From: Uliginosibacterium sp036017065
GTDB taxonomy: Bacteria; Pseudomonadota; Gammaproteobacteria; Burkholderiales; Rhodocyclaceae
Direction: 5' to 3'
DNA: 64,000 bases
NCBI RefSeq assembly: GCF_036017065.1
Contig: NZ_JAYXHR010000001.1
Coordinates: forward strand, 434,001 to 498,000
The translations under genes and the position numbers were made by a program. Shown piece after piece: positions 8,046-17,144 of this stretch (its first letter is position 1; every line of letters starts with the position of its first letter). The notes under the pieces were generated by a model. That model made no database searches. It saw only the letters and a program-made list of their open reading frames with translations, and was not told where the DNA came from.

Positions 8046-10091
8046 TCACTCCTGCTCAGGGCCGCGCGCCAGCAATGCGCGCAAGCCCTCCTCATCCAGC
8101 ACGGTAACGCCCAGTTGCTGCGCCTTGTCCAGCTTGGAGCCGGCCTCGGCACCCGCCACGACGTAGTGGGTCTTTTTCGATACCGAGCCGGACACCTTGC
8201 CGCCCACGGCTTCGATCATCGCCGTGGCCTCGTCGCGACTCAGGCTGGGCAGCGTGCCGGTCAGCACGAAGGTCTTGCCGGTAAAGGGCAGGACCGCCGC
8301 CTGTTCGGCCGGTTCGGTTTCCGTCCAGTGCACGCCGGCGGCACGCAATTGCTCGACGACCTCGACGTTGTGCGGCTCGGCGAAGAAGGCGGCGATGCTG
8401 TTCGCCACGATCGGCCCGACGTCCTGCACCTGCAGCAAGGCGGCTTCCTTCGCCGTGACCAGGTTGTCCAGCTTGCCGAAGTGGCGGGCCAGTTCCTTGG
8501 CCGTGGTCTCGCCCACGTTGCGAATGCCCAGCGCGTAGATGAAGCGCGGCAGCGTGGTGTTCTTGCTCTGCTCGATGCCCTGCAGCACGTTGGCCGCTGA
8601 CTTCTCCGCCATGCGGTCCAGCGTGGCGAGAGAAAGCAGGCCCAGCTTGTAGAGATCGGCCGGTGTCTTGACGATGCCGCCATCCACCAGTTGCTCGACC
8701 AGCTTGTCGCCCAAGCCTTCGATGTCCATCGCACGGCGGCTGGCGAAGTGCAGCAGCGCCTGCTTGCGCTGGGCGCCACAGAACAGGCCGCCGGTGCAGC
8801 GCGTGATCGCTTCGTCCTCGGCGCGCATGGCGTGGGAACCGCACACCGGGCAGGTTTCCGGCATGACGAAATCGGTCTCCTTGCCGTCGCGGCGATCCAC
8901 CACTGCGGTGACCACTTCCGGAATGACGTCGCCCGCGCGGCGTACCACCACCCAGTCGCCGATCTTCACGCCCTTGCGGCGGATCATGTCCTCGTTGTGC
9001 AGCGACGCGTTGGTGACGGTCGCGCCACCGACGAACACCGGCTGCAGCTTGGCCACCGGCGTCAGCGCACCGGTGCGGCCGACCTGGATCTCGATGTTCA
9101 GCAGGCGGGTGATCTCTTCCTGCGGGGCGTACTTGTGCGCCACCGCCCAGCGCGGTTCGCGCGTCACCCAGCCGAGCTTCTGTTGCTGCTCGACGAGGTC
9201 CACCTTGTAGACCACCCCGTCGATGTCGAACGGGAGCCGGTTGCGCAACTCGCCGATGCGCTGGTGGAAGGCGACCAGCTCCTCTGCCCCGCGCGCGACC
9301 GTACGCTCGCTGGAAACCGGGAAGCCGAACTTCTCCAGCGCCTCCAGCAGTTCGCTTTGCCGGGCCGGCAAGGTCCAGCCGGAGGTCTCGCCGATGCTGT
9401 AGGCGAAGAAGCTCAGCGGACGCTTGCGCGTCATGTTCGGGTCGAGCTGGCGCACGGCGCCGGCCGCCGCATTGCGCGGATTGACGAAGGTCTTCTCGCC
9501 GGCCTCCGTCTGCCTGGCATTGAGGCTGTCGAAGTCGTCGCGGCGCATGTACACCTCGCCACGCACTTCCAGCAAGACGGGCGCCTTGCCGCTCAGGCGC
9601 AGCGGAATCTGGCCGATGGTGCGCACGTTTTGCGTCACGTCCTCGCCGACCTCACCGTCGCCACGCGTGGCGGCACGCACCAGCAGGCCGTTCTCGTAGC
9701 GCAGGCTGATCGCGAGCCCGTCGAACTTCAACTCGGCGAGATATTCGACCGCAGGCGCCGTGGCATCCAGGCCAAGCTCCTTGCGCACCTTGGTGTCGAA
9801 GTTGCTGGCGCCGGCGTCACCGATGTCGGTCTCGGTGCGGATGGAGAGCATGGGCACGGCATGGCGTACCGGCTCGAAGCGGTCCAGCGCCCGGCCACCG
9901 ACGCGCTGTGTCGGCGAGTCAGGCGTACGCAACTCCGGATGCCGTTGCTCCAGCGCTTCCAGCTCCTGGTACAGGCGGTCGTACTCGGCGTCCGATACCA
10001 GTGGCGCGTCGAGGACGTAATAGGCGTGGGCGTAGCGGTTGAGCAGCTCGCGCAGTTCTGCCGCACGCGCTGCCGGCGTGCCAGCGCTCAC
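8046..10091 (-). CDS. ligA: NAD-dependent DNA ligase LigA
   Basis: Seals nicks during replication and repair using NAD+. The 681-aa protein has the adenylation domain with active-site K122 in LKFDG, an OB fold, a four-cysteine zinc finger (CPVC ... CTGGLFC), helix-hairpin-helix repeats and a C-terminal BRCT domain (about 600-681). The length is standard. The start ATG overlaps the end of zipA by 4 bp. The smc-zipA-ligA order is conserved across many beta- and gammaproteobacteria. Confidence 0.97.
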   Translation of the reverse strand: MSAGTPAARAAELRELLNRYAHAYYVLDAPLVSDAEYDRLYQELEALEQRHPELRTPDSPTQRVGGRALDRFEPVRHAVPMLSIRTETDIGDAGASNFDTKVRKELGLDATAPAVEYLAELKFDGLAISLRYENGLLVRAATRGDGEVGEDVTQNVRTIGQIPLRLSGKAPVLLEVRGEVYMRRDDFDSLNARQTEAGEKTFVNPRNAAAGAVRQLDPNMTRKRPLSFFAYSIGETSGWTLPARQSELLEALEKFGFPVSSERTVARGAEELVAFHQRIGELRNRLPFDIDGVVYKVDLVEQQQKLGWVTREPRWAVAHKYAPQEEITRLLNIEIQVGRTGALTPVAKLQPVFVGGATVTNASLHNEDMIRRKGVKIGDWVVVRRAGDVIPEVVTAVVDRRDGKETDFVMPETCPVCGSHAMRAEDEAITRCTGGLFCGAQRKQALLHFASRRAMDIEGLGDKLVEQLVDGGIVKTPADLYKLGLLSLATLDRMAEKSAANVLQGIEQSKNTTLPRFIYALGIRNVGETTAKELARHFGKLDNLVTAKEAALLQVQDVGPIVANSIAAFFAEPHNVEVVEQLRAAGVHWTETEPAEQAAVLPFTGKTFVLTGTLPSLSRDEATAMIEAVGGKVSGSVSKKTHYVVAGAEAGSKLDKAQQLGVTVLDEEGLRALLARGPEQE

Positions 10092-11230
10092 GAGAACAGA
10101 CGCAGCGCGACGTCGCTGCCGGACGGAATGTTCTGGCGCTCCATGAACTGCTCGAACTGTGACGCCTGGCTGCGGATCAGCCCGATGGAGCGGTCGGTCA
10201 GCGGGTTGCGGTTGTCATCCACCAGCACGCCACCCAGGGCATCGGCCAGATGTTCACCGAAGGCCACCATGTGGTCGAAGGCCAGCACCGGCACCGCCGC
10301 ACGCGGCACGTCCACGGTCAGGGTGAGGCCGTGGGTGTGCAGGTGGCGCAGTTGTTCGGCGGAAAACAGCGCGGCTTCCTGGTTGGACAGGGCGTACAGC
10401 ACGCGGCCAGCGTCGTCGCGTGCCAGGTAGGTGCCGTCGCCGTACAGTTGCAGGCCGGCAGCTTCGGAAAGGCCACGGATCTTCGTGCCTGCAAAGGCGT
10501 GGTCACCGGCAATGAGATTGATGGCGATCTGCACGTCGACCTCCGCGCAGAAGCGGTCGAGCTCCATCGCGCGCGACATGACCTGCGCCTTGGAGGGCAT
10601 GCGCGGCACGGCGAGGAACTGGTCGCACAGGCGCTGCAACTGGTCGAAGAAACGGTCCAGTTCGGTCTCGCTCACCACCCCGCGACGATCCGCCAACTGC
10701 AGCGATGCGCAGATGCGGCTGAAGCTGCCCGGCGTTGCGGCGGCCAGTGCCACCCAGGCATTGCTCGCATCGTCCCAGCCGAACCAGCGCAGCGGTTTCT
10801 GCACGCCGGCCAGCAGCGTCTGCTGTGCGTTGAACAGTGCGGGGGCCGAAATGCCTGCAGGCGCCTCGATCGGAATCGAGCAGTCGATCGCCTGCATGTC
10901 CCATTCGACGCCCGGCTCCTGAGCGCGCGCGGAGCGTACCGCCGGATTGGGCGCCGGTGCCGGCGTGGCATTGGGCTGGGCGGTGCGCTGTTCTGCCCGC
11001 TGTTCTGCCACTTCCTCCGCGGTCATGCGTGGCTCCATGCGACCGCCCGGCGCGGGGGGCACCACTTCTGCCTGCTGTTCGTCGAGCAGGACATCGCGGT
11101 GGGTCGACCGGAAGGCCTCTTCCGCATGCTTGCGCGCGCGTCGGTCCTGCCACGCGTTATAGGCAAACAGGCCCAGCACCAGTGCTGCGCCCAGGCCGAT
11201 CAGGCCATATTGGAGTTCGTTACCTGCCAT
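10088..11230 (-). CDS. zipA: Cell division protein ZipA-like, FtsZ-binding
   Basis: Protein of 380 aa with one N-terminal membrane helix (about residues 6-26), a charged and proline/alanine-rich linker, and a C-terminal ZipA FtsZ-binding domain (about 230-365). ZipA tethers the FtsZ ring to the inner membrane at mid-cell. Sequence conservation in this family is low outside gammaproteobacteria, so the call rests on the topology, the C-terminal domain pattern and the conserved smc-zipA-ligA context. It overlaps ligA by 4 bp. Confidence 0.85.
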   Translation of the reverse strand: MAGNELQYGLIGLGAALVLGLFAYNAWQDRRARKHAEEAFRSTHRDVLLDEQQAEVVPPAPGGRMEPRMTAEEVAEQRAEQRTAQPNATPAPAPNPAVRSARAQEPGVEWDMQAIDCSIPIEAPAGISAPALFNAQQTLLAGVQKPLRWFGWDDASNAWVALAAATPGSFSRICASLQLADRRGVVSETELDRFFDQLQRLCDQFLAVPRMPSKAQVMSRAMELDRFCAEVDVQIAINLIAGDHAFAGTKIRGLSEAAGLQLYGDGTYLARDDAGRVLYALSNQEAALFSAEQLRHLHTHGLTLTVDVPRAAVPVLAFDHMVAFGEHLADALGGVLVDDNRNPLTDRSIGLIRSQASQFEQFMERQNIPSGSDVALRLFS

Positions 11231-11256
11231 GTCTTGTGGATTCTCTCTTCAGCCTG

Positions 11257-11276
11257 GCGGGTGTCTGGGCACCCGC
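11257..11276. other. Hairpin between smc and zipA
   Basis: GCGGGTG and CACCCGC form a 7-bp stem around TCTGGG in the 82-base smc-zipA gap. No U-run follows on the minus strand, so it is not a standard terminator; it could tune readthrough or protect mRNA. Confidence 0.4.
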
Positions 11277-11312
11277 TCTCGTACTTCGTAGGGGAGGCGG
11301 CGGGTCGAAGGC

Positions 11313-14300
11313 TCATGCAGGCTGCGCCAGTCGCATGGCCTCGTCAATATCCACCTCGACGATGCGCGACACGCCCTTTTCCTGCATGGTCACACCGACG
11401 AGCTGGCGGCCCATTTCCATCGTGATCTTGCTGTGGCTGATGAACACGAACTGCGTGACTGAAGACATATGTTTCACCATGTCGCAGTAGCGCTCGGTAT
11501 TCGTGTCATCCAGCGGTGCATCCACTTCGTCCAGCATGCAGAACGGCGCCGGGTTCAACTGGAACATCGCGAACACCAGCGCGATGGCCGTCAGCGCCTT
11601 TTCGCCGCCGGACAGCAGGTGGATCGAGGTGTTCTTCTTGCCCGGCGGCCGCGCCACGATGTGCACGCCCGCATCCAGGATCTCGTCGCCGGTCAGCACC
11701 AGCTGCGCCTCGCCGCCGCCGAAAAGGCGCGGGAACAGCTCGCCGAACTGACGGTTGACCGTATTGTAAGTTCCCTGCAACAGCTCGCGCGTTTCGCGGT
11801 CGATGCGGCGGATGGCATCCTCCAGCGTCGTCACGGCCTGCATCAGATCGTCATATTGCTCGTCGAGGAACTGCTTGCGCTCGGAGGCCGTTGTCAGCTC
11901 CGTGAGCGCGGCAAGGTTCACCGGCCCCAGTTCGGCGATCTCGCGGTTGAGGCGCGACACCTCCCGGCTAAGGCTACCTTCCTTCGCGTCCAACAGCAGC
12001 GGGTTGCTGTCGTCCGCCGCTTTCTCCATCTCGGTCAGGCGTTCCACCGCTTGCTGGGCGGCAAGCTCCGCCGCTTGCTGGCGCAGGCGGAAATCGTTGG
12101 TGCCATCACGCAGCGGTGCCAGCGCGCGCTCGGTGCGCAGGCGCTCCTCGTCCAGGCTGCGCAGTTTGCCGCTGGCATCTTCCAGCGCATTGCGCCGCCC
12201 GCTCAGTGCGGACTCACGCGTCTCGCGCAGGCTGATCGCCTCCTGCAGGGCGGCCACCAGCACGGCTTCGTCGAGCGCCTGGTGTTCCTGCCGTTGCTCG
12301 TCCAGCGAGCCCTGCCCTTGCGCGCGCTGCTCGCGGGCCAGTTGCAGGTTGCGGGCGATCTCGGTGAGGCGGGACTCGCATTCGCGCAACGAGAATTGCA
12401 CTTCCTGCAGGCTGCGCGCATCGCGTTCGCGATTGCTGCGGCCGGTCTGCAGCGCGGCTTCGCGGGTCCGCGCCAGCTCGTCGGCTTCATCGAGTGCGGC
12501 CAGCTGTTGCTCGGCACGTTCGCGCAGGCCCTCCAGCGTGGATTCGGCTGCGGCCAGCTGCTGCTCCTCGGTAGCCTGCAGGCGGGCGACATCCTCTGCA
12601 TCCGCGCTTAGCCGGCCCAGGCGTTCCTGCAGGCGATCGGCCAGTTGCTGGCGCTGCACCTGTTCGAGTTGCGCCGCATGCACGGCCTGTTGCGCGGTGG
12701 ATTGCGCGCGTCGGCCTTCCTGCACGGCTTCCTGTGCGTCCTGCAGCAACTCTTCCTGCGCCTGCCAGGCGGCATGCAGGCGTTCCAGTTCCGCTTCGTG
12801 CGTGGCGAGCTCGCCACGCAGGCTGTCGATCTCGCGCTGGCGCTCCACTGCACCGTGCGTGCGCGGGTCGGGTGCGAAGAGCCGCAACTCGTCGCGGGTG
12901 AGTACGTGGCCTGATGGCGAGACGAGGTGGATGCCCGCGGGCAGGCTGGCCTGCCTGGGTAGCCAGTCGGCGAGGTTGTCCACGCAGAAGACGCCGTCGA
13001 GCCAGCGTGCGAGATGTGCTGTCGCGGAGGCATCCACGCTGCGGGTGCGGGATGCCAGGGGAATGAGGGATTCGAACGGCGCGGTGGTGACGGTCCCCGT
13101 GACCACCGGACGCGTCAGTACCAGCGGTGCCGGCGTACCTTGCGCCAGAGCCCGCGCGGGGATGTCGCCCGTCGGCTCAAGCGAGGCGATGCGCTCGCGC
13201 AGCACGGCTTCCACGGCGACGTCCCACCCCTGATCCACCGTCACGCGCTGCCACATGGGGGCTAGTTCGTGCAGACCCTGGCTGCGCACCCACTCGGCCA
13301 GGTCGCCAGCGTCGCGCAGGCGCGACTGCAGGCTTTGCAGTGCGGTCAGGCGAGCGCGCAGTTCCGCGTCACACGACTGCGCCTGGCGTTCGGCCTGCTG
13401 CGCCTCGCGCGATGCGGCCAGCTGGCTGTCCTGGCGGGTCTGCGCGGCGGCCAGGTCAGACTGCCACTGCATCAGTGCGTCCTGTGCGGCTTCGACGCGG
13501 GCCTGCGCAGCCTCCACGTCCGGCATTTCCTGCGCGCCGGCGTCGGCTGTTTCCTGCTCGATGCGCTGGCGGCGCTGCGCCAGGCCTTCCAGCGCTCGCG
13601 TAGCAGCGGCGCGGCGGGTTTCTTCCACGCGCAGCTGTTGCTCGGTCTGCGCGTGCTCACGCCGCAGGCCATCGAGGGCCTGGCGGGCCGCCGCGTGGGC
13701 GGATTCGAACTCCGGCAGTTGCGACTGGCTGTGTTCCAGTTGAGCCTGGGCGGCTTCCACACGCTGGCTGGCGGTCTCCTGCAGGGCCCCCCAGCGGGCC
13801 TGCTCCTCGGCGAGGAGGTCCTCGCGCTGCGCCCACTGGCCGCTGTCGAGCTCCAGTTGGGCGATGCGCTGTGCCAGTTTCTGGCGGCTGTCGCGCAGCT
13901 GTTTCAGCTCACTTTCGATGCGGCTGACCTCGGCCGTCGCGCCGTAGAAGTCGCCCTGTGCGACGCCGACCGCTTCGGAAGCCACGGTGTGCGCTTCGCG
14001 CGCCGCCTCGGCTTCGGCTTCCACGCGTTGCAGGCTGGTGTTGAGGCGGTCCAGTTCGGTCAGCGCGTTGGCCAGGCCCTGGCTCGCAGCGGCATGTTCC
14101 TCGCGCGCCGTCTTGTGCTTGAGCTGCCACAGCAGGGTCTGTCGGTCGGTCAGCTGCGCATGCAGGCCCTGGTAGCGCTGGGCGATTTCGGCCTGGCCGC
14201 TGAGGCGGCTGATCTGCTGACCGAGTTCGGCGCGGATGTCCTCCAGCCGCGCGAGGTTGTCGCGCGCGTCGGACAGGCGGCCTTCGGTCTCGCGGCGGCG

Positions 14301-14825
14301 CTCCTTGTACTTGGAGATGCCGGCGGCCTCTTCGAGGAAGGCGCGGATATCCTCGGGCTTGGCCTCGATGACGCGCGAGATCATGCCCTGCTCGATGATG
14401 GCGTAGGCGCGCGGCCCCAGGCCGGTGCCGAGGAAGAGGTCGATGACGTCCTTGCGACGCACCTTCATCTGGTTAATGAAGTACTCCGAGTCGCCGCTGC
14501 GGTCGAGCACGCGCTTCACCGACAGTTCGGCGTACTGGCCCCACTGGCCGCCCAGCTTGCCCTCGCTGTTGTCGAACACCAGCTCGACGCTGGCGCGCGA
14601 GGCCGGCTTGCGGGTGGTGGAGCCGTTGAAGATGACGTCCTGCATCGACTCGCCGCGCAGGGCGGAGGCGCGGGTTTCGCCGAGCACCCAGCGCACGGCG
14701 TCGATGACGTTGGACTTGCCGCAACCGTTGGGACCGACGATGCCGACCAGTTGCCCCGGCGTCAGCACGGTGGTCGGGTCGACGAAAGACTTGAAGCCGG
14801 CGAGTTTGATTCTGGCGAGGCGCAC
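11313..14825 (-). CDS. smc: Chromosome segregation/condensation protein SMC
   Basis: ATPase that compacts and segregates the chromosome as a dimer, usually with ScpA/ScpB. The 1170-aa protein has an N-terminal Walker A motif (GPNGCGKS), long coiled coils on both sides of a central hinge (about residues 520-660), and a C-terminal ABC signature (LSGGEKAL) followed by Walker B (MLDEVDAPLDD). All parts of the ATPase head are intact. It is the first gene of the minus-strand smc-zipA-ligA operon and is divergent from dapC. Confidence 0.97.
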   Translation of the reverse strand: MRLARIKLAGFKSFVDPTTVLTPGQLVGIVGPNGCGKSNVIDAVRWVLGETRASALRGESMQDVIFNGSTTRKPASRASVELVFDNSEGKLGGQWGQYAELSVKRVLDRSGDSEYFINQMKVRRKDVIDLFLGTGLGPRAYAIIEQGMISRVIEAKPEDIRAFLEEAAGISKYKERRRETEGRLSDARDNLARLEDIRAELGQQISRLSGQAEIAQRYQGLHAQLTDRQTLLWQLKHKTAREEHAAASQGLANALTELDRLNTSLQRVEAEAEAAREAHTVASEAVGVAQGDFYGATAEVSRIESELKQLRDSRQKLAQRIAQLELDSGQWAQREDLLAEEQARWGALQETASQRVEAAQAQLEHSQSQLPEFESAHAAARQALDGLRREHAQTEQQLRVEETRRAAATRALEGLAQRRQRIEQETADAGAQEMPDVEAAQARVEAAQDALMQWQSDLAAAQTRQDSQLAASREAQQAERQAQSCDAELRARLTALQSLQSRLRDAGDLAEWVRSQGLHELAPMWQRVTVDQGWDVAVEAVLRERIASLEPTGDIPARALAQGTPAPLVLTRPVVTGTVTTAPFESLIPLASRTRSVDASATAHLARWLDGVFCVDNLADWLPRQASLPAGIHLVSPSGHVLTRDELRLFAPDPRTHGAVERQREIDSLRGELATHEAELERLHAAWQAQEELLQDAQEAVQEGRRAQSTAQQAVHAAQLEQVQRQQLADRLQERLGRLSADAEDVARLQATEEQQLAAAESTLEGLRERAEQQLAALDEADELARTREAALQTGRSNRERDARSLQEVQFSLRECESRLTEIARNLQLAREQRAQGQGSLDEQRQEHQALDEAVLVAALQEAISLRETRESALSGRRNALEDASGKLRSLDEERLRTERALAPLRDGTNDFRLRQQAAELAAQQAVERLTEMEKAADDSNPLLLDAKEGSLSREVSRLNREIAELGPVNLAALTELTTASERKQFLDEQYDDLMQAVTTLEDAIRRIDRETRELLQGTYNTVNRQFGELFPRLFGGGEAQLVLTGDEILDAGVHIVARPPGKKNTSIHLLSGGEKALTAIALVFAMFQLNPAPFCMLDEVDAPLDDTNTERYCDMVKHMSSVTQFVFISHSKITMEMGRQLVGVTMQEKGVSRIVEVDIDEAMRLAQPA

Positions 14826-14940
14826 GCGGGTCGGGGAGCGATCGGACGTGTGTCGGTTTGGTGGAAGGCCGTTACAGGCGCCGCGACAGCCGGCAATCCT
14901 GTTCAGGTGCCTGCTGCGGCGGCGGAAAGCCGGGCGCGGC

Positions 14941-14946
14941 TATAAT
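14941..14946 (+). promoter_or_regulatory. Possible -10 element upstream of dapC
   Basis: A perfect TATAAT lies in the 186-base smc/dapC divergent gap, 65 bases before dapC. No good -35 lies at 16-18 bases upstream. The reverse strand of the same spot reads TATTAT and could serve smc. The match stands out in otherwise GC-rich sequence but is unproven. Confidence 0.35.
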
Positions 14947-15011
14947 AGCAAACCACTCCGCCCGGCCACCCCGTCCGGGCGGGCGCCCCGCCCCAACGAG
15001 TCCTGGCACGC

Positions 15012-16199
15012 GTGAATCCCGATCTCGACCAGCTGCACCCCTACCCGTTCGAAAAACTGCGCGCCTTGTTCGCTGGCGTGCAGCCGCCCACCGGCCTGTC
15101 GCCGATCCGCCTGTCCATCGGTGAGCCGCAACACGAGACGCCTGCTTTCATCAAGGAAGCCGTGGTGTCTGCGCTGGACGGCCTGTCCACCTACCCGACC
15201 ACCGCGGGCATCGATCCGCTGCGCCAGACCATCGCCGACTGGCTGAAACAGCGTTACGGCCTGCCGAACGTGGATGCCGCCACCCAGGTGCTGCCGGTGA
15301 ATGGCTCGCGCGAAGCCTTGTTCGCCTTCGCCCAGTGCGTGGTGGATGGCAGCAAGCCCGGCGCCCTGGTGGCCAGCCCCAACCCGTTCTATCAGATCTA
15401 CGAAGGCGCGGCCTATCTGGCGGGCGCCCAGCCGGTGTTCCTCAACCAGACACCGGCCAACGGCTTCGGGCTCGACCTGGACAGCCTGTCGCCGGCCGAG
15501 TGGTCGCGTGTGCAACTGCTGTACGTGTGCTCGCCGGGCAATCCGACCGGCCGTGTGCTGACGCTGGAAGACTGGCGCACCCTGTTCGCGCTGTCGGACA
15601 AGCATGGCTTCGTGATCGCCGCCGACGAGTGCTACTCGGAAATCTACTTTGACGAGGCCCATCCGCCGCTGGGGGCGCTGGAAGCCGCCGCGCAACTGGG
15701 CCGCGACCGCTTCGAGCGACTCGTGGTGTTCTCCAGCCTGTCCAAGCGTTCCAACGTGCCGGGCCTGCGCTCCGGTTTCGTCGCGGGTGACGCAGCCATC
15801 CTGAAGAAATTCCTGCTCTACCGGACTTACCATGGCTGCGCCATGAGCGTGACGGTGCAGAAGGCCAGCATCGCTGCGTGGCGCGACGAAACGCATGTGC
15901 GCGAGAACCGCCGCCTGTATCGCGAGAAGTTCGCCGCCCTGCTGCCCATCCTGTCGCCGGTGCTGGGCGTGTCCATGCCGGATGCCGGCTTTTACTTCTG
16001 GGCGCGCACGCCGGGCGACGACGCCGAGTTCGCGCGTGAGCTGTTCGCCCGCACCCATGTCACCGTGCTGCCTGGCCAGTACCTGGCACGCGAAGCACAT
16101 GGCCTGAACCCCGGCCGCAATTACGTGCGCATCGCACTGGTGGCCGATTCGGCTGAATGCCTGGAAGCGGCGGAACGCATCGCCGCCTTCCTGTCGTGA
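15012..16199 (+). CDS. dapC: N-succinyldiaminopimelate aminotransferase DapC
   Basis: PLP-dependent class I/II aminotransferase that forms N-succinyl-L,L-2,6-diaminopimelate in the succinylase branch of lysine and peptidoglycan precursor synthesis. The 395-aa protein has the SSLSKRSNVPGLRSGF segment holding the PLP lysine, and NPTGR upstream. General aminotransferases look alike; the specific call rests on the very next gene being dapD, with dapE two genes on. The start is a GTG, supported by the conserved MNPDLDQLHPYPFEKL opening. Confidence 0.93.
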   Translation: MNPDLDQLHPYPFEKLRALFAGVQPPTGLSPIRLSIGEPQHETPAFIKEAVVSALDGLSTYPTTAGIDPLRQTIADWLKQRYGLPNVDAATQVLPVNGSREALFAFAQCVVDGSKPGALVASPNPFYQIYEGAAYLAGAQPVFLNQTPANGFGLDLDSLSPAEWSRVQLLYVCSPGNPTGRVLTLEDWRTLFALSDKHGFVIAADECYSEIYFDEAHPPLGALEAAAQLGRDRFERLVVFSSLSKRSNVPGLRSGFVAGDAAILKKFLLYRTYHGCAMSVTVQKASIAAWRDETHVRENRRLYREKFAALLPILSPVLGVSMPDAGFYFWARTPGDDAEFARELFARTHVTVLPGQYLAREAHGLNPGRNYVRIALVADSAECLEAAERIAAFLS

Positions 16200-16263
16200 G
16201 CACGTTGCCGCCGCGCGCATACTGAACAACCGAACCAACCTTTTGATACTGCAAGGAATGTCC

Positions 16264-17085
16264 ATGTCACACCCCCTCCAGCCGATCATCGAGAACGCCT
16301 TCGAACGCCGCGCCGAGATCAGCGCCGCCAGCGTGGATGGCGAGCTGCGCAATGCCATCGACCATGTGATCGCCGAGCTGGACAGCGGCCGCCTGCGCGT
16401 CGCCGAAAAGATCGACGGTGACTGGGTGACCCACCAGTGGGTCAAGAAGGCGGTACTGCTGTACTTCCGCACCCACGACAACGGTGTGATGGGCAGCGGC
16501 CCGCTGCGCGCCTTCGACAAGGTGCCGACCAAGTTCGAGGACTACTCCGAAGCGCAATTCCGCGAAGGCGGCTTCCGCGTGGTGCCGTCGGCCGTCGCCC
16601 GCCGTGGCAGCTTCATCGGCAAGAACGTGGTGCTGATGCCGTCGTACGTGAATATCGGCGCCTATGTCGACGAAGGCACGATGGTCGACACCTGGGCTAC
16701 CGTCGGCTCCTGTGCGCAGATCGGCAAAAACGTCCACCTGTCCGGCGGCGTCGGCATCGGTGGCGTGCTGGAGCCGCTGCAGGCCAACCCGACCATCATC
16801 GGCGACAACTGCTTCATCGGCGCCCGTTCGGAAGTGGTGGAAGGCGTGATCGTCGAAGACAACGTGGTCATCTCGATGGGCGTCTACATCGGCAAGAGCA
16901 CCAAGATCTACGACCGCGCCACCGGCGAAGTCACCTACGGCCGCATTCCGGCCGGCTCGGTGGTGGTCTCCGGCAACCTGCCCTCCGCCGATGGCAAGTA
17001 TTCGCTGTATTGTGCGGTCATCGTGAAGAAGGTCGACGCGCAGACCCGCGCCAAGACCTCGATCAACGAACTGCTGCGCGACTGA
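16264..17085 (+). CDS. dapD: Tetrahydrodipicolinate N-succinyltransferase DapD
   Basis: Uses succinyl-CoA to succinylate tetrahydrodipicolinate, the entry step of the succinylase DAP pathway. The 273-aa protein has an N-terminal helical domain (about 1-100) and a left-handed beta-helix of hexapeptide repeats (about 110-235), typical of the trimeric enzyme. Of the two nearby ATGs, 16264 has the better spacing from AAGGA and gives the usual MSHPLQPIIENAFE start. The gene lies 64 bases after dapC. Confidence 0.97.
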   Translation: MSHPLQPIIENAFERRAEISAASVDGELRNAIDHVIAELDSGRLRVAEKIDGDWVTHQWVKKAVLLYFRTHDNGVMGSGPLRAFDKVPTKFEDYSEAQFREGGFRVVPSAVARRGSFIGKNVVLMPSYVNIGAYVDEGTMVDTWATVGSCAQIGKNVHLSGGVGIGGVLEPLQANPTIIGDNCFIGARSEVVEGVIVEDNVVISMGVYIGKSTKIYDRATGEVTYGRIPAGSVVVSGNLPSADGKYSLYCAVIVKKVDAQTRAKTSINELLRD

Positions 17086-17144
17086 TCCGATCGCGCTGAC
17101 ACGCGGTGCGGGGGCACCGCGTGAATCACCCACCGGGAGTAAGC